The notes under the pieces: generated by a model
Seen by the model: only the letters and a program-made list of their open reading frames with translations
Databases searched by the model: none
Told to the model about the DNA's origin: nothing
Shown here: one piece after another, positions 1-11,913 of the stretch
How positions within the stretch are numbered: position 1 is the stretch's first letter
Layout: each line of letters opens with the position of its first letter
From: Ophioderma brevispina
Taxonomy: Eukaryota > Echinodermata > Ophiuroidea > Amphilepidida > Ophiodermatidae
NCBI GenBank assembly: GCA_023653785.1
Contig: JAMKCH010049043.1
Location: forward strand, 1 to 64,000
Direction: 5' to 3'
Length of the DNA: 64,000 nt
Made by a program: the position numbers and the translations under genes

Positions 1-490
1 ACCACGTCTATTTATTCGGATACGGGGTCCATGTTCCTAAACCTGGAAGGGGGGTGCCCCTTGCCGGACGAAAGACAGAGTTTGTATTGTTTAGTGATCC
101 AGTCTTTTGGGGAGCATTCAAGGTCAAAAGAGGTCAAATGGGGTAAACTTTTGTGTATGGACCTGAACTTTGGATGGTAGGGTCGATTGTTGATGCCAAA
201 AATTTGTTAAGTCACACAAGGGTCATTAGAGGTCATTCAAGGTCAAATGAGGTCCCAAAGGTCTATTTTCTCGGGATACCGAGGTTGCATGTTCCTGAAA
301 CATGGTGGGAGGGTGCCCCTTGACCTTCAACGTCTGAGTTTGTATTGGTTAGTGAATCAAAGGTCAATCAGGGGTCCCTTAGGGGGGGGTCGTTGTTGAT
401 GCCCGAACAAATTTACAGGTCATTACAAGTTATCATGGGTCTTCAAGGTCAAAGGAACCGTGAACCCAAGGGTTATTCAAGCCAGGTGAA
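1..490. repeat. AGGTCA-rich dispersed repeat
   Basis: Dense, imperfect repeats of the motifs AGGTCATTCAAGGTCAAA and GTGCCCCTTGACC run through this stretch. Related copies occur at 34440-34870 and, shorter, at 33630-33760 and 39350-39410. Shared landmarks are a 'TCTATTTTCTCG' segment, an 'AACTTGGTGGG' type segment and a 'TGAGTTTGTATTG' segment. It carries no coding signal. It is probably a fragment of a non-coding transposable element, but I do not recognise the family. Confidence 0.7.
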
Positions 491-741
491 TAGCTAAACC
501 CAGGGACCTGCCCAGTTTTGTAATTAATACCAAAAAAAAATTATATTTCAAATCTCTCATTCTTCCACAGGCAAGTATTGATTTTCAAATGGTATACCTG
601 TAGATTTAATTAATTCCCCTTGGCCCCTGTTAGAAGATACTACCATACTGACTCAAGTATATCCCACCATCAAGTATAATCCCACCCTTACAGGTACACA
701 ACAGAAATTTTCACTTACAGGTATTCCTAAAAAAAATGACA

Positions 742-1040
742 TTCTGATTTTTTTGGCACTGAATCAAAAGCTTCTTTCTTAAAAAAATATCCCCATCTAA
801 AAAATGAGAAATTAAAAAAAAACATGAAATTTCTAATTTCTAGAGGAAGCAAATAGGAAATTCCGCCTATGTATTTTATATTGAACATAAGCAATAAAAA
901 AATCACCTTTGTTTTTCACTTTAAAGATATTTCTGTAGCCAAATAAAGGTTAAGATCTATTTTAATTGTAATCGATATGAAACCACGACATATGGCAGAA
1001 ATATGGATAGTCTCAAAATCTCTCCTTGAAAGTTTCTGTG
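742..1040 (-). repeat. TTAA-type MITE family E, decayed copy
   Basis: Aligns with the better copy at 32278-32632: both share 'ATATCCCCATCT', the 'AAGATAT.TCTGTAG.CAAATA' block and the 'CTCAAAATCTCT' terminal block in the same order. Both terminal inverted repeats and the TTAA flanks are eroded here. Orientation is given relative to the copy at 12511. Confidence 0.55.
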
Positions 1041-2537
1041 AAATTCCAGAACCAGTAGATATGCCACTGATAATCCCACTGTAAATGTGGTTGCTCAGAT
1101 GGCCCTAGGAACTTTATAGGGGGAAAATAGTTTTCATTAGCCTAACTTTACCAAGGCTACAGTACTGAAAAGAGAAAATTTTTCTCCCCTCTATTCCTTC
1201 CTTCCTCACGAGACGTGTGCTCAAAAACCAGGAAAGAGGTTAGGGTTATGATGAATAATTTTTTCTAAATGTCCAATTTTAATGTAATTTTTTTCTATTA
1301 GAATGTCTCACCTTTATGTTTACATCCATTAATGACTCATCTACAGTCCTGAAAGGCAGTAATATGAGATGTGTTGTATTTTCAGTGGATTATACTCGAT
1401 TGGTACAGTAGATAAGCCTTTGATGGGGCAGCATGGATTTAAAATGGAAGAGTCCATATCTATTAATACAAGGCTGTATACAGTACTGTGCCAGTACTAA
1501 CCAGTACAATGTGGTTCAAAGTCATGTATCATTAAACAAATAAAATGAGTAAAAGGGGAAAATGCATAGACCAAGTTTGTATTGCAACATTGCAACTCCC
1601 ACTTTTCCAATTGTAGTTTGTCCACTGTTGAACAGTGTTTGGTACTATATTAGTCTAATTAAGCCAAAAGAAATTGAGTTTGTCCATCCATGATAAAATT
1701 ACTATTTGCTATGCCCACACATCCATGAACACGTGTGTGAGATGCAAAATCTGCTCAGTGTTGCCAACAAAAATCTGCCAACAAGTATTCTTGGTTACAG
1801 GGGTGTGATTCTTCAGGATTTTTTGTGATTTCAGGATTTTTTATTTTCAAAATTTTCGCAACTTTATTTAAAATAATTTCAGCCCGATTCTAAGCATTTT
1901 AGGTCAATTTTACACTGTTTTCAGGGTTTTTTTGACCAAATTCAGGATTTTTCCACAAAACTCAATCACACCCTTGTGGTTAGGCACAGCACCAGAGGGC
2001 AAGAAGTAGCCCAATTTTTACCTTAACTATAGGTTTCTTATGGATAAAAAATGTCGCTACCTATGGCACCTGCCGAAAATATCACTTGAGAGCACTTTTT
2101 GACACTCGAAAGGAGCCCAATTGGGCGGGTAAAGAACTGTGATGGCAACATTGAATTTACTCCAGTTAACAAACAATGTAAACTGCCAAAAGTGTTCACT
2201 TCTATATACAATTTTTTCCCCCAACATAAGCTGTAAACTTGATCACATCATTATAGTTAATATAATTGTATTACCATTTTTGATACACAAAGTACTGTGC
2301 CCCATAGGCCACCGGACAGAAAAGACAAAATTTCTTCCAGGCAAGGCATAACATTAACAAATATAAGGAATATGAGTTACAAAAAAAATTGTCTCGTAAA
2401 ACTGGCAAAATTGATTTTGGCGGATCTCTCGCAACCCACTCTTGTCTACTTAAGTGTTAAAACCTTAAAGTTCACATTAATTAAATTAACTATCTGTATG
2501 TACAGAGATGGTTACTACAGCTTACGGCGACTGCTTA
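1041..2537. other. Intergenic, no gene recognised
   Basis: AT-rich sequence downstream (3') of the minus-strand RING-NHL gene. Only short open frames with no recognisable domain are present. Part of it must be the 3' UTR of that gene, but I see no convincing polyadenylation signal. Confidence 0.4.
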
Positions 2538-4124
2538 CTATTCATAAATCGGAGGCTTATCGGCATCCCTCACCTGAAAGATCTTAATAATCCATTTATC
2601 TGCAACAGCAAGCATCCCATTAGCTGTAAATGCGAGGTTGAATGGGTGAAACAGTTCTTCTGCCAAGCATGCCGTCAGGACACCTGTGTTGACACTGTAC
2701 TGTTCAACAACACCAGTGCAGCGCTGAATGGTTCCTGGTTCCAATCGTCGGTTCCTCACAGCAAGAACAGAGTTGGTGTAAGGATCGTAGCACATTCCCA
2801 GTACCTCTGGAATGTCTATTAGTCTGATGGATTGATTGAGAGAGGAGTCGAAGATTTCCAGCCTGCCTAGCCGAGCATGACTGATGGCGATCAGCGTCCC
2901 TTGTAGGGCAGCGATGCGAGCGGGTTTTGTTTCAGTGTTGAGTGTCTGTAAGATGGCCTCGCCGTTTGGCTCGTATATGATTATGTTAAAGTGAGTGATG
3001 TCTCCAGCAAGAATTCGGCCGTCGTTCGCTGTAGCAACAGTGCACAGTCCGCGAGTCTCCTCGTGGTAACTCGGAAGCACTCTTTCATATTTACCTTTTG
3101 GTGAATATAACTCGACAACTGTTCGCCTTGCTATAAGAAATTTCCCTTTTGTTGTCACGGCTACATCGGCTGGTTTATTTGGGTTTTTAGAGTGGAGTTT
3201 CAAGTCAAATTTTTTCTGGTACTTTCCTTTCTTTCTTTGAAACACTGTTACGATCTCTGCCTGGAAATCACACACTGCTAGTGAGCTGTCGGGAGTAACG
3301 GCAATTCCCTGGGCCTGCTCAAAGCTGCCAAATTGGTCTATCGGCTGCAGTTGTTTTCTCGGCACATCTTGACCAGTGGATACAACCTTGGAAGTAGTTA
3401 CTTCTGGTAAGGATCTTCTAGCCTGAGCTGGCAATGTACTTGTGGCTTTCAGAGGTGAATCTTGTTTGGCATTCTCTTGTGTCAAACTTGAACCTACTGG
3501 AAGTGACAAGCGTTGTCTGTCTAAAGGAGGTGGCAAAGGCAGCGGACGTTGAGTTGATGGACTTCGAGATGGTGGAGTGGAATAAGGAGTGGAATAAGGA
3601 GTGGCATTTGAGTCTAGCTGTTCATAAATTTTGTCTTCCTGTGGTAAGTCCAATGGGAGATAATGGTGTTGCAACTTTGGGGATTGCTTTTGCTGTAACT
3701 GCTGCTCCAAACATTCTATCTGTAACCGCAATTTTTCCAAGTCATCTTGTTCGTTTGTTGGCTGCTGGCGTTGTTCCACTTGAGATTCACGTTCTCGAAG
3801 CATCGTCACCCGTCGACGTAAAGTAACCCGCCGCTCTGACGGAGCAATCCGTGGTTTTTTCTGCTCGTGTTCAGCCAGATTTTTCAGAGGAAAGTTTGTG
3901 GGAAGGTTGTCAATTTTGGCATCAGGGACGTGCATCTTGAGGCGACACTCGGGACATTTCAGAAATCCCTTTCGTGATAGTGTTAGCATTTGCTTCAAAC
4001 ATTCCCGGCAACAGACATGGCCACATTCCAGATTTTTTGGAATGCAGGGATCAATGTAAGGTTCAAAACATATGCCACATGTCAGCATAGTATTTCTTTC
4101 CTCACTGTGCTTGGAATAAGCCAT
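2538..4124 (-). CDS. RING finger / coiled-coil / NHL-repeat protein (TRIM-NHL-like E3 ubiquitin ligase)
   Basis: Intact 528-residue single-exon frame. A C3HC4 RING occupies residues 16-60: C16-x2-C19, C34-x-H36, C39-x2-C42, C57-x2-C60. Residues ~105-150 are Gln/Glu/Leu-rich and look like a short coiled coil. Residues ~170-215 are Pro/Ser-rich. From ~262 to the end there is an NHL-type beta-propeller with recurrent 'GIAVTPD..LAVCD', 'VVELYSPKGKYE' and 'HPFNLAFTANGMLAVAD' blocks. RING proteins of this build normally act as cytosolic E3 ubiquitin ligases or RNA-linked regulators, with the propeller binding the target. No B-box is visible, so it is not a canonical TRIM; RING-NHL proteins of the nhl-1 type are the closest known design. 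The start is the first Met ahead of the RING. A possible splice acceptor (TTTTCAAG) lies just upstream, which would put an intron in the 5' UTR. A broken paralogue lies at 19462-20901. The substrate is unknown. Confidence 0.88.
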   Translation of the reverse strand: MAYSKHSEERNTMLTCGICFEPYIDPCIPKNLECGHVCCRECLKQMLTLSRKGFLKCPECRLKMHVPDAKIDNLPTNFPLKNLAEHEQKKPRIAPSERRVTLRRRVTMLRERESQVEQRQQPTNEQDDLEKLRLQIECLEQQLQQKQSPKLQHHYLPLDLPQEDKIYEQLDSNATPYSTPYSTPPSRSPSTQRPLPLPPPLDRQRLSLPVGSSLTQENAKQDSPLKATSTLPAQARRSLPEVTTSKVVSTGQDVPRKQLQPIDQFGSFEQAQGIAVTPDSSLAVCDFQAEIVTVFQRKKGKYQKKFDLKLHSKNPNKPADVAVTTKGKFLIARRTVVELYSPKGKYERVLPSYHEETRGLCTVATANDGRILAGDITHFNIIIYEPNGEAILQTLNTETKPARIAALQGTLIAISHARLGRLEIFDSSLNQSIRLIDIPEVLGMCYDPYTNSVLAVRNRRLEPGTIQRCTGVVEQYSVNTGVLTACLAEELFHPFNLAFTANGMLAVADKWIIKIFQVRDADKPPIYE

Positions 4125-4740
4125 CTTCAGCTTGAAAAGTAGTTGACTTCACTCCTAGAACTTAAAATACACCTTCAGTTGTGGAATGGTAAACCACTGA
4201 ACATCTGTCTCTGTGTCAAATGATTGTGGTGCATAACTTATTGAAATAATTTGTCATATTGCAAACATTAACACGTCACTAATATCCGCCTTGGACAGTA
4301 ATCGCAATATACAAATATGGGTACAGTGTTGGGCAAAGAAACTGTAAGACAATATTTTGTTAACAAATTTCTTCACTAATTTTGTAGTTGTCCCTGTGTC
4401 CGAAAAACTTAAGTACTAGGACATATCCAAACTACACTCTTATTCCAATCTTTTGATATTGTATATATTTAAAATAGACTGATAGGAGATTTTAAGACCA
4501 CAAAATGTTGATTATTGGAAATTTGTGAAAGATTTGTACCCAAAAAATAAACTCTGACATTGACCCAGTATAAGATGAACACTCCAAGTATTAGCTCATC
4601 AAAGTTTTTGGTGCTCATCATCATTGCCCAATTTGGACAACCATGGATTAGAGAAATTGCTTAGTTTTTGTGTCATCTGCAAGATTGCAGAATGCACATA
4701 GGGAATTACTCTGGTCTATGTGCGTGTGTGTGGTGGGTGA
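4125..4740. other. Upstream region of the RING-NHL gene, nothing else recognised
   Basis: AT-rich sequence that should hold the promoter and 5' UTR of the minus-strand gene. No clear TATA box or other element could be assigned. Confidence 0.35.
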
Positions 4741-5035
4741 GTGCTGGTCAAAGTTAATCCTTAATATATTGCATTCGATATGAGTTCTGTAAGGGCTACA
4801 AATGATGTAACTGTGGAAAGGAGGGGGTGGGTGGGTTGACATGTTGGTGACCTCATGTGACCTTGGTGACCTCATGTGACCTTGGCCAGTCAAAATGTGA
4901 ACCCCTTAATATATGCATGCCATATGATTTCCATAAGGGCTTACAATGAATGTACTTGAATAGAAAGGAGGGAGGCAGGTGAGGTGACCATGTTGGTGAC
5001 CTCATGTGACCTTTGGCCCAATTTCCAAACCACAA
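4741..5035. repeat. Two-unit tandem repeat (~150 bp) with GGTGACCTCATGTGACC motifs
   Basis: Unit one (about 4741-4880) and unit two (about 4881-5035) share, in order, 'TTAATATAT.GCAT', 'GATAT/ATATGA', 'AAGGGCT.ACAA', 'GAAAGGAGGG' and 'TGTTGGTGACCTCATGTGACC'. The last motif is itself repeated inside unit one. TGACCT is the complement of the AGGTCA half-site seen in the dispersed repeat at 1-490. Confidence 0.65.
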
Positions 5036-5475
5036 TGACAGATGACACTCGTGGTCGGGGACCGCCATGTATTTTTCTTTGGTTATATATTTGTCCCAGA
5101 GGGTGATTATGTTTTTAATCATGGTGACATGGCCAGTGGTGATGGGGGGACAGTGGGCCTGACTCCTTTCTGGCACATTGTAAAATAGATTTTTTTAGTA
5201 ATGCTATTAACTAAGGGTGTATTGTTTGGTATTTGAAGAGCCTATTGGTGTCCAGTGGTGCATTGGCAAAACTCTACATAACCCTACATGTATAACCAAC
5301 TTGTGGGTTGGGCCTTTGCAGAATAGATCTTTTATACTAATTTTGATGTACTAATTGCCAATGGTCTGGTCCACTAAGGCATGACATAGGTGCATGTAGA
5401 TTACAACAGCTTACACTGACTTTACAAATGGACCCCAGGACCCTAGTGTGGAATTTCTGGTTTCAACAAAATGCC

Positions 5476-5836
5476 TTAAAGGCGCTATTCAGTGATTTGG
5501 GCTAAATCAGAAAATAAACAGACATAAAAAAAAATTAGATTTTGGCATGTCTCTAACAAGTACAGGTATCCTAACTTCCCGTAAATGTAAGACAGAAGGC
5601 AATCTAAAGACAAAATCGGAATATTTTAGTCATTACTGTCCGTACATACGCTTACTACAGCACGTAATTAAATGTGAGATTCTATCTTGAACACTGCTTT
5701 TTTTCTTCCTTTTCTGTCAATCTTTAGTTGCAAGAAAGTAACTCATGAGGATTCTGCAGATTAGTCCTTCACTTTTAGCTATTCCTATCATTTGAAATAT
5801 TTTGACTAATTTGGATGAAATCATTGATATATGGTG
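5476..5836 (+). repeat. TTAA-flanked MITE family D, copy 1
   Basis: Begins TTAA-AGGCGCTATTCAGTGATT, close to the family terminus AGACACTATCAGTGATT. It contains the family blocks 'CAGATTTTGGCATGT', 'GACAAAATCGGAATATTTTAGTCATTACTGTCC' (split here as seen) and 'CTTTTTTTCTTC'. The right terminus (ATCATTGATATATGG) is decayed and lacks TTAA. Confidence 0.7.
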
Positions 5837-6870
5837 GCCAGGGCAAAAAAATGGGGGGGGTTTTTTGTCGGTACCCACACCTGGGGGGGGCAAAGAGGCT
5901 TTATCCCAGGGTACCTCATACTATGACATACCCGAAAATGTAGGATGGCCATTCTGTAGGGTATCTTAAGTAGCGAGCTAGGGGCTCCAAAAAGATTGAT
6001 ACAAGGGGTAAAATTGAAAAGAAGTGGGTCCAATGTTTGTTGAAAATTGCATTACCAACATGTTTCGTATGATCACAAAGGATTAAAAAATGTATAGATA
6101 TTCTATCTCTGACTTACCCTTAAGGCGTTATAAGCTGAAAACGGTTATTGTAGGTCAAAGGTTAAATTTAAAAAAAACCATCAAAGTTGTACATTTGGAA
6201 AAATGCTACCATTTCAGTGGAAATGGTCTCATGTTGTTTGTCATGTATTATAATTAACATAAGGAAATAGTTTGGACCATCTGCATGTGAAATTAACAAA
6301 GTTACGCACCTCATTAGTACTACCCCTATAACCCCTATAGGGGCCCTTGGGGTTATTTTGGGTGTAACGTGGTAACTATACATTGGAGCATTGTCCAAAC
6401 TATACCTGATTTTACTTGTGGTTCCCTTACAAATAATATGAGACCTTTTCCACTGAAATTGAAGCTTTTTTTAGTATTTTACCCTGTCTTTAATAGTTAT
6501 TTGAACTCTAATCAGTTCACCCTTTCCTAAATTAGGTAACTTGTAATCCAAATATAGTCCACTTAATTTGAACAAACATGTTTTTTTCAGCCAACAAAAG
6601 CCTCTCATCAGATATGGAAAAATGACTTTGATACCCAGAACACTATAGTACCATTTTCTTTGCATACAATTATATGTGAGTTTGAACTTTTAACTCACGG
6701 GACAAAGTCCAAAGACTTACGATATGAGTTGAAGATTTTGTGATGGTTTTTAGAATAGAATGGATAGCTTCATGTATAAGCCATTTAAGTCACAGGAAAA
6801 GTTAACATGGTTGAGGGTTTAATTAGAAATTGGTGGAGTGGAGGATTGATTTGGGGTACATGTTAGGACT
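5837..6870. other. Intergenic, no gene recognised
   Basis: AT-rich sequence with short chance frames only. I see no domain, RNA gene or clear repeat structure. Confidence 0.35.
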
Positions 6871-8237
6871 TTAAGGGGCACTATCAGTGTAATTTGCTAA
6901 TGAGAAAATAAAAAAATCATCACAAATCAGATTTGTCATGTTTGTACAAGTAAAGGTCGTGTTATATGGCCTCCATCTTTTCTGATTACGTTAAATATTT
7001 ATTTTCTCAATTTATTTGAGAACCGATTCTCACGGGCAAAGTACTTTAAAAGAGGGAAAGGGAACACCCCTAGTTTGTTTTTTTGCTAAGTGCAACCACC
7101 TGTTGGATTGCAACATAGGGGAAGTGGGGAATTCCCTAACCCAGATGTTAAACTTAGAAACTGATTCACCTTGTTTATGCTTTTGAGATCAAAACATTGT
7201 AAGATCAGGGACTTTCCTCATGAGTTTATATGGAAAGTGATGTGATTCCGGTTCTGTTTAGCCATATGCTGTTGTAATGTCATTTTAGACTGGGAACTTT
7301 GTGAGTCAGTATATATTTGAGATTTGAGGTACGTCTCGGGCGTCAGCAGTTGCAATCAGCTATACAGTATGGTTATAGCTAGTTTTATCTACCCTACTAG
7401 GTAGATTCATGCTCCCACAGTGCCCGATTTATTATATTTTCAATTCCATGTGAGCAGAGTGCTGTATTATTCTACTGTCGTCTTTGAAGCCGAAAGTTCT
7501 CGGAATCAAAATAGGATTCCAATGTGGACAGATAGAAATCGTGTATTATTGGACTGATATACTGTGGGTTATGAACTGTCATCGAGGGATTATTTAACCC
7601 TTGTCGTCTTGAACTGCCGGACAAAAGTTTCTTCAGACTTCAGAGATTCCAATGGAATATTACGTGAGGATTTATAAGCGTGAACTTTGCAATGTTGTCA
7701 TTGGCGTCTTCGCTGTGAGGACATATCTACGTTGAACTGCTACGTTACTTTTAGTTGGAGAGAAATGAACTCTGAGTAAGATTAGAATTGTTAAGTGTAA
7801 TTTTTGAATGTAAAGATAATGTGTTGGACATACTTCAACTCCTAATTCTGAACCAAATGCAATTAAAGATCATTAAACTGTTTTTATTATATAACATTCA
7901 GATCACTGTGTGCACAAGGCTCTTTATTTGTGTTTGAAAAAGTATTTCTGACCTTAATTCTCCGAGACGTCGAACAAATCCTAACATACCGACAATGCCA
8001 GACGGAAAGCAACCTAATAAAGACACAATTGAACATTTTTGCATTACTGTCCATAAATCAGACACTTACTACAACCTAATTGAATGGAGATTAACATCTT
8101 TGAACACGGCTTTTTTTCTTCTCTTCTGTCATTTTTTCAGTTGAAAAGATAACTTTGACAATTCCACATCCTTATTCTTCTTCACTTTTAAGCTAGTCCT
8201 TTTACTCTTTTCGGGTGATCACTGATAGTGTCTTTAA
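6871..8237 (+). repeat. TTAA-flanked MITE family D, copy 2, split by an insertion
   Basis: The left end is TTAA followed by GGGGCACTATCAGTGTAATTTG. The right end is GATCACTGATAGTGTCT followed by TTAA at 8234-8237. The two halves (about 6871-6959 and 7977-8237) together equal one ordinary family D element of ~340 bp. The ~1.0 kb between them is foreign sequence, annotated separately. TTAA target duplication is the hallmark of piggyBac-type transposition. Confidence 0.75.
6960..7976. mobile_element. LTR-like insertion (possible solo LTR) inside MITE copy 2
   Basis: This block interrupts an otherwise complete MITE. It begins TGTTATATGG and ends near GTCGAACA, so it has the TG...CA ends expected of an LTR with a short TGTT/AACA inverted repeat. 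It contains a TATATATTTGAG box near 7309 and AATTAAAG-type polyadenylation-like sequence near 7860. No gag, pol or tRNA primer site is present. The target-site duplication is not clean, so exact borders are uncertain. It could be a non-autonomous element of another type. Confidence 0.4.
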
Positions 8238-8404
8238 GTGACAGGAGGAGATTTTTTAGGATGCACCGTGATCTGTTATGACCACCTACCACGAACGTTC
8301 TGAAGGTTTATTGACAAACAAGTACAAAGAAAACAGCCACCTTGTTTTGAACTTGCCGACTATCGTAAAATGTCCCCATAGAACACCTACTAAACTACTA
8401 ACTA

Positions 8405-8475
8405 AAACCAAAGTTTTAATCCTGTTTTATCCCCGTCAACCGTGTGGCCGGATTACCTCACATTCACAGCAACTA

Positions 8476-8476
<1 letters not shown>
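8405..8476. repeat. Left end of dispersed repeat family R (interrupted copy)
   Basis: Shares 'AAAGTTTTAATCC.GTTT', 'CCCCGT', 'GGCCGGATTACCTCACA' and 'TCA.CAGCAA' with the starts of the copies at 25045, 33875 and 51545. In those copies this is followed directly by 'GAGGATTTATTGGAG'. Here that continuation appears only at 9380. Confidence 0.6.
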
Positions 8477-9217
<741 letters not shown>

Positions 9218-9225
9218 ACCAACCC

Positions 9226-9379
9226 TTACCCCGAGCCACCTATCGGGCTTAATATCGTCATTGGGCAGGCGGCACTTGCGCGACTCAAGGCGATTCCTCG
9301 CACCTTCCTTTTTGAGGTAGGCAGGTGCCGCCCACCCCAACCTTCGGGCTGGTTGGTGCCCTTTTTTGATGTATACCAT
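9226..9379. repeat. GC-rich insert of unknown origin
   Basis: Markedly more GC-rich than its surroundings, with 'GCAGGCGGCACTTGCGCGACTC' type sequence split over 9266-9290 and 'GGCAGGTGCCGCCCACCCC' near 9321-9342. The two parts are partly complementary (GGCAGGCGGCAC and GGCAGGTGCCGCC), so local hairpins are possible. I do not recognise it. It probably entered with the neighbouring LINE fragment. Confidence 0.4.
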
Positions 9380-9725
9380 TGAGGATTTATTGGAGCAACA
9401 AATAATTGACCGGATGCCCTTCCTGACGTCAATCCACCGTTTTCGGCGGTGGCCCTAGCCTTTGGGCTTCCCGCCCAAGTATGCAAGGCAGCATGCATGC
9501 ATGCATTGCTGGATGACCGCCGTTGGCTCTCCCGAGCCGGCGCTCTTGTAGGTAGAAATTCTTTTTCGTTCTACCAGGGCAACCAGCTACCCTCCTCATC
9601 AGCTTTCATAATAGACTGATGGGGGTGATGGTTTAGCCGCCGACAACCGGCCCTGGAACAGGTAGTACTGGTTACCAGGTTACCAGTAGCAGGCCCTCAA
9701 AAGAGAAGACCTGGCCTGACCTGTA
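9380..9725. repeat. Dispersed repeat family R, main part
   Basis: Shares with 25110-25440, 33935-34255 and 51620-51815 the ordered blocks 'GAGGATTTATTGGAGCAA', 'GACCGGATGCCCTTCCTGAC', 'CTAGCCTTTGGGC', 'GCCCTTGTAGGTAGA', 'TTCTACCAGGG.AACCAGCTA', 'CGGCCCTGG.ACAGGTAGTAC' and 'GGTTACCAGGATACCAGT'. The GACCGGATGCCCTTCCTGAC block is familiar from LINE-type 3' regions in aquatic animals. This is therefore probably a LINE 3' end or a SINE derived from it. Confidence 0.75.
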
Positions 9726-10124
9726 GAAGACCTGACCTGACCTGTGCTTTGACTTTCTGTCGTGCACGACACAAAGTACTAAATCATCATATTATTACAT
9801 AAAGACGGCGTATTCGGCTTATTCATTTCAGGTGTGATCCTCTGGGTGTGATCTAATACATTGGAAAGCATTCCAAATATGCAAAAAACCCGGGTTCAAA
9901 AAAAATTGGTGGCACTTCTTTCTGGAAATCTCCTCATGTCTCTTTAAATGAGAGAAAAAAAGATAATGAGAAAAATAGAAATACTAATTGAAATAAAAAA
10001 CATTTTGAATTGGTGTTGCATAATATTCCCATTTCCGCATGTCAATGGTGACAAGCTTTTAGATGATAAGTCTGCATAAAGATGGTGAGAAATTTGACAC
10101 TTGTGTACTGGTTGGGGATTAAGA
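9726..10124. other. Nothing recognised
   Basis: AT-rich spacer between repeat family R and the tandem duplication. No coding or structural signal seen. Confidence 0.3.
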
Positions 10125-10234
10125 TAAGACTATTTTAATTATGCATAATATTTTGTGATTTGTAATTTTTTTAAAGTTTGCAGGTTTTAGATAGATTACT
10201 TCATAGTTCAATCATTATGATTATTTTTGCATGT

Positions 10235-10610
10235 GAGCATGCAGGGGGTAGGACATGCCAACTTAACAGCAACAGTGAATTTAAATTGGCATCAACATCC
10301 AGCATAACCTGAGTGCTAGTCTTTATTAAAGACTTAATGATACATGGTAGGAGGGTGCTCTTACACACATCGAACAAAGACTTGACTAAAGGCTATAGCT
10401 GTTTACAAATATTTAAATCTTAAATGAATGTTATTGGAAATTGCACTGTTTTGCAGTGAGTTTAATCCACTAACCTCGACGGATTTGGCGTCAACAATTT
10501 TTTCCTTAATTATCATGATCTTTTGAACGAAAGTTTAAGAGGTGATTTTGTAATGTCACCGAGACACAGACTGCCATAGTAAATGCACATAGCAGCCCCT
10601 GTATGACCTT
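10235..10610 (+). repeat. Dispersed repeat family H inside copy A
   Basis: Besides its partner in copy B (14095-14560), this stretch has a third, more diverged relative at 40485-40830. Shared landmarks are 'GGACATGCCAACTTAACA', 'GAGGGTGCTCTTAC', 'GGAAATTGCA', 'TAATCCACTAACC' and 'GATTTTGTAATGT.A.CGAGAC'. No termini were identified. Confidence 0.6.
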
Positions 10611-10870
10611 TGACCCAATTTCATTAAAATCAAACACCAAAGTCTCTCAACAAAAAACACTGGCAAAAATCTATCAAACTGCTACTTCTAAGATTTCCTT
10701 AACTTTAATTTGACAAATATGTCTATTACATGAATATCATAGACTTGTTTTCATTGATATTAAAACCACAAAGGTCACAAACTGGTCAAACAGGATGCAT
10801 GCTGTGGGAATCAACTCTGGCATGTGTTTTCTTGTGTTAAATGCCATTTCCATTGTCTGCTGAATAAAAT

Positions 10871-11222
10871 TTAAAAGGGGATGGCCCGTTTTAATGATAT
10901 GAAATTTTTATCTTGATAGATTGGCCTTCACTCCAAAACCCCATCTGTAAAGTTTCGCACCGATATTTCAATCCGTTTTGATGTGAGAGCTAAAAACATG
11001 ATTTTTTAAAGCCCCATAGAGTACTGTGTAAAATTAATATTGGTCAACCAAATTGGGCACATTTTCGATCATAATTTCCAAACCCAACATCCTTTGGCTC
11101 TAAGATTTCACAGGGTAAATGAGAAAAATAGTAGCTTCCTTCTGATACCAAAATATTGACCACTTCTGGTAAAATCTGGGGCTTCTGGGGACGAGGCTAT
11201 TAGCGATCGGACCATGGACCTT
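10871..11222 (+). repeat. TTAA-type MITE family F, copy 1
   Basis: Preceded by TTAA at 10871. Internal blocks 'CTTGATAGATTGGCCTTCAC', 'GCACCGATATTTCAA', 'CCCCATAGAGTACTG' and 'GCTATTAGCGATCGG' match the complete copy at 25949-26305. Its right end (ACCATGGACCT) lacks TTAA here and runs into a T tract. Confidence 0.7.
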
Positions 11223-11274
11223 TTTTTTTGTTTACCCATGGAAAAATATCAATTTTGAAAAATCTTGGGGTGCA

Positions 11275-11745
11275 CTATTATTTAAAGTGCCTAGTGTCTA
11301 ACCGATCACCCTAATATCTATTATACCGATTACAGATGTTAAAATTTCAAAATCGGTTCATTCCGAATCCGATTCCGATTTTTTCTGCGTACTTTTTTTG
11401 TGGTATTTTTGCCGTTCTCGACAGCCAGAAGCTGGCAGAAAGTAGCAGATTGATTTAGGTAAACCACTACAACGGCGAAATAGTAAGTTAGGAACAACAC
11501 ACACACTCTTTTGTACATAAAATAATAAATTTGTTGTTTCAGTTTGGATTTATTTTCACCGTTTGACCATCAGTTTGGAACAATTTTAATTCAAGTTTGG
11601 ACCTCTTTAATATTAATTGAATCGGTGTAGAAAATCGGTAAAAAATGAGAATTTTGCCGATACCGATCAGATACCGATAAGGTCATAATCCGCCCCATTT
11701 CAAGAATACCGATCACATCGGTTATTCTCTAAAAGTGCCTTTTGG
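11275..11745. repeat. CCGAT-rich element with inverted ends
   Basis: The left side has 'AGTGTCTAACCGATCA'. The right side, read in reverse complement, has 'AGAGAATAACCGATGTGATC'. The interior repeats ACCGAT / ATCGGT many times. A looser relative is at 22470-22930. It is probably a MITE, but no target duplication is clear. Confidence 0.5.
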
Positions 11746-11913
11746 GGTTATGTGGTATTCAAAATCTTTCTCTCCCCTTTTAGCCCCTGAAAGAGGGCAG
11801 GGCTTGAAGAATGCATGTAAAACAATAGGATAAGTTGTGGGTCATCAAAGTATCTAAAATTTACATCCACAACTACAACATTGCCCATAGATAGATCATT
11901 GGTACGTGTGAAG

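Noticed and set aside
3434..3826. 130-residue plus-strand frame
   Set aside because: Antisense shadow of the RING-NHL gene.
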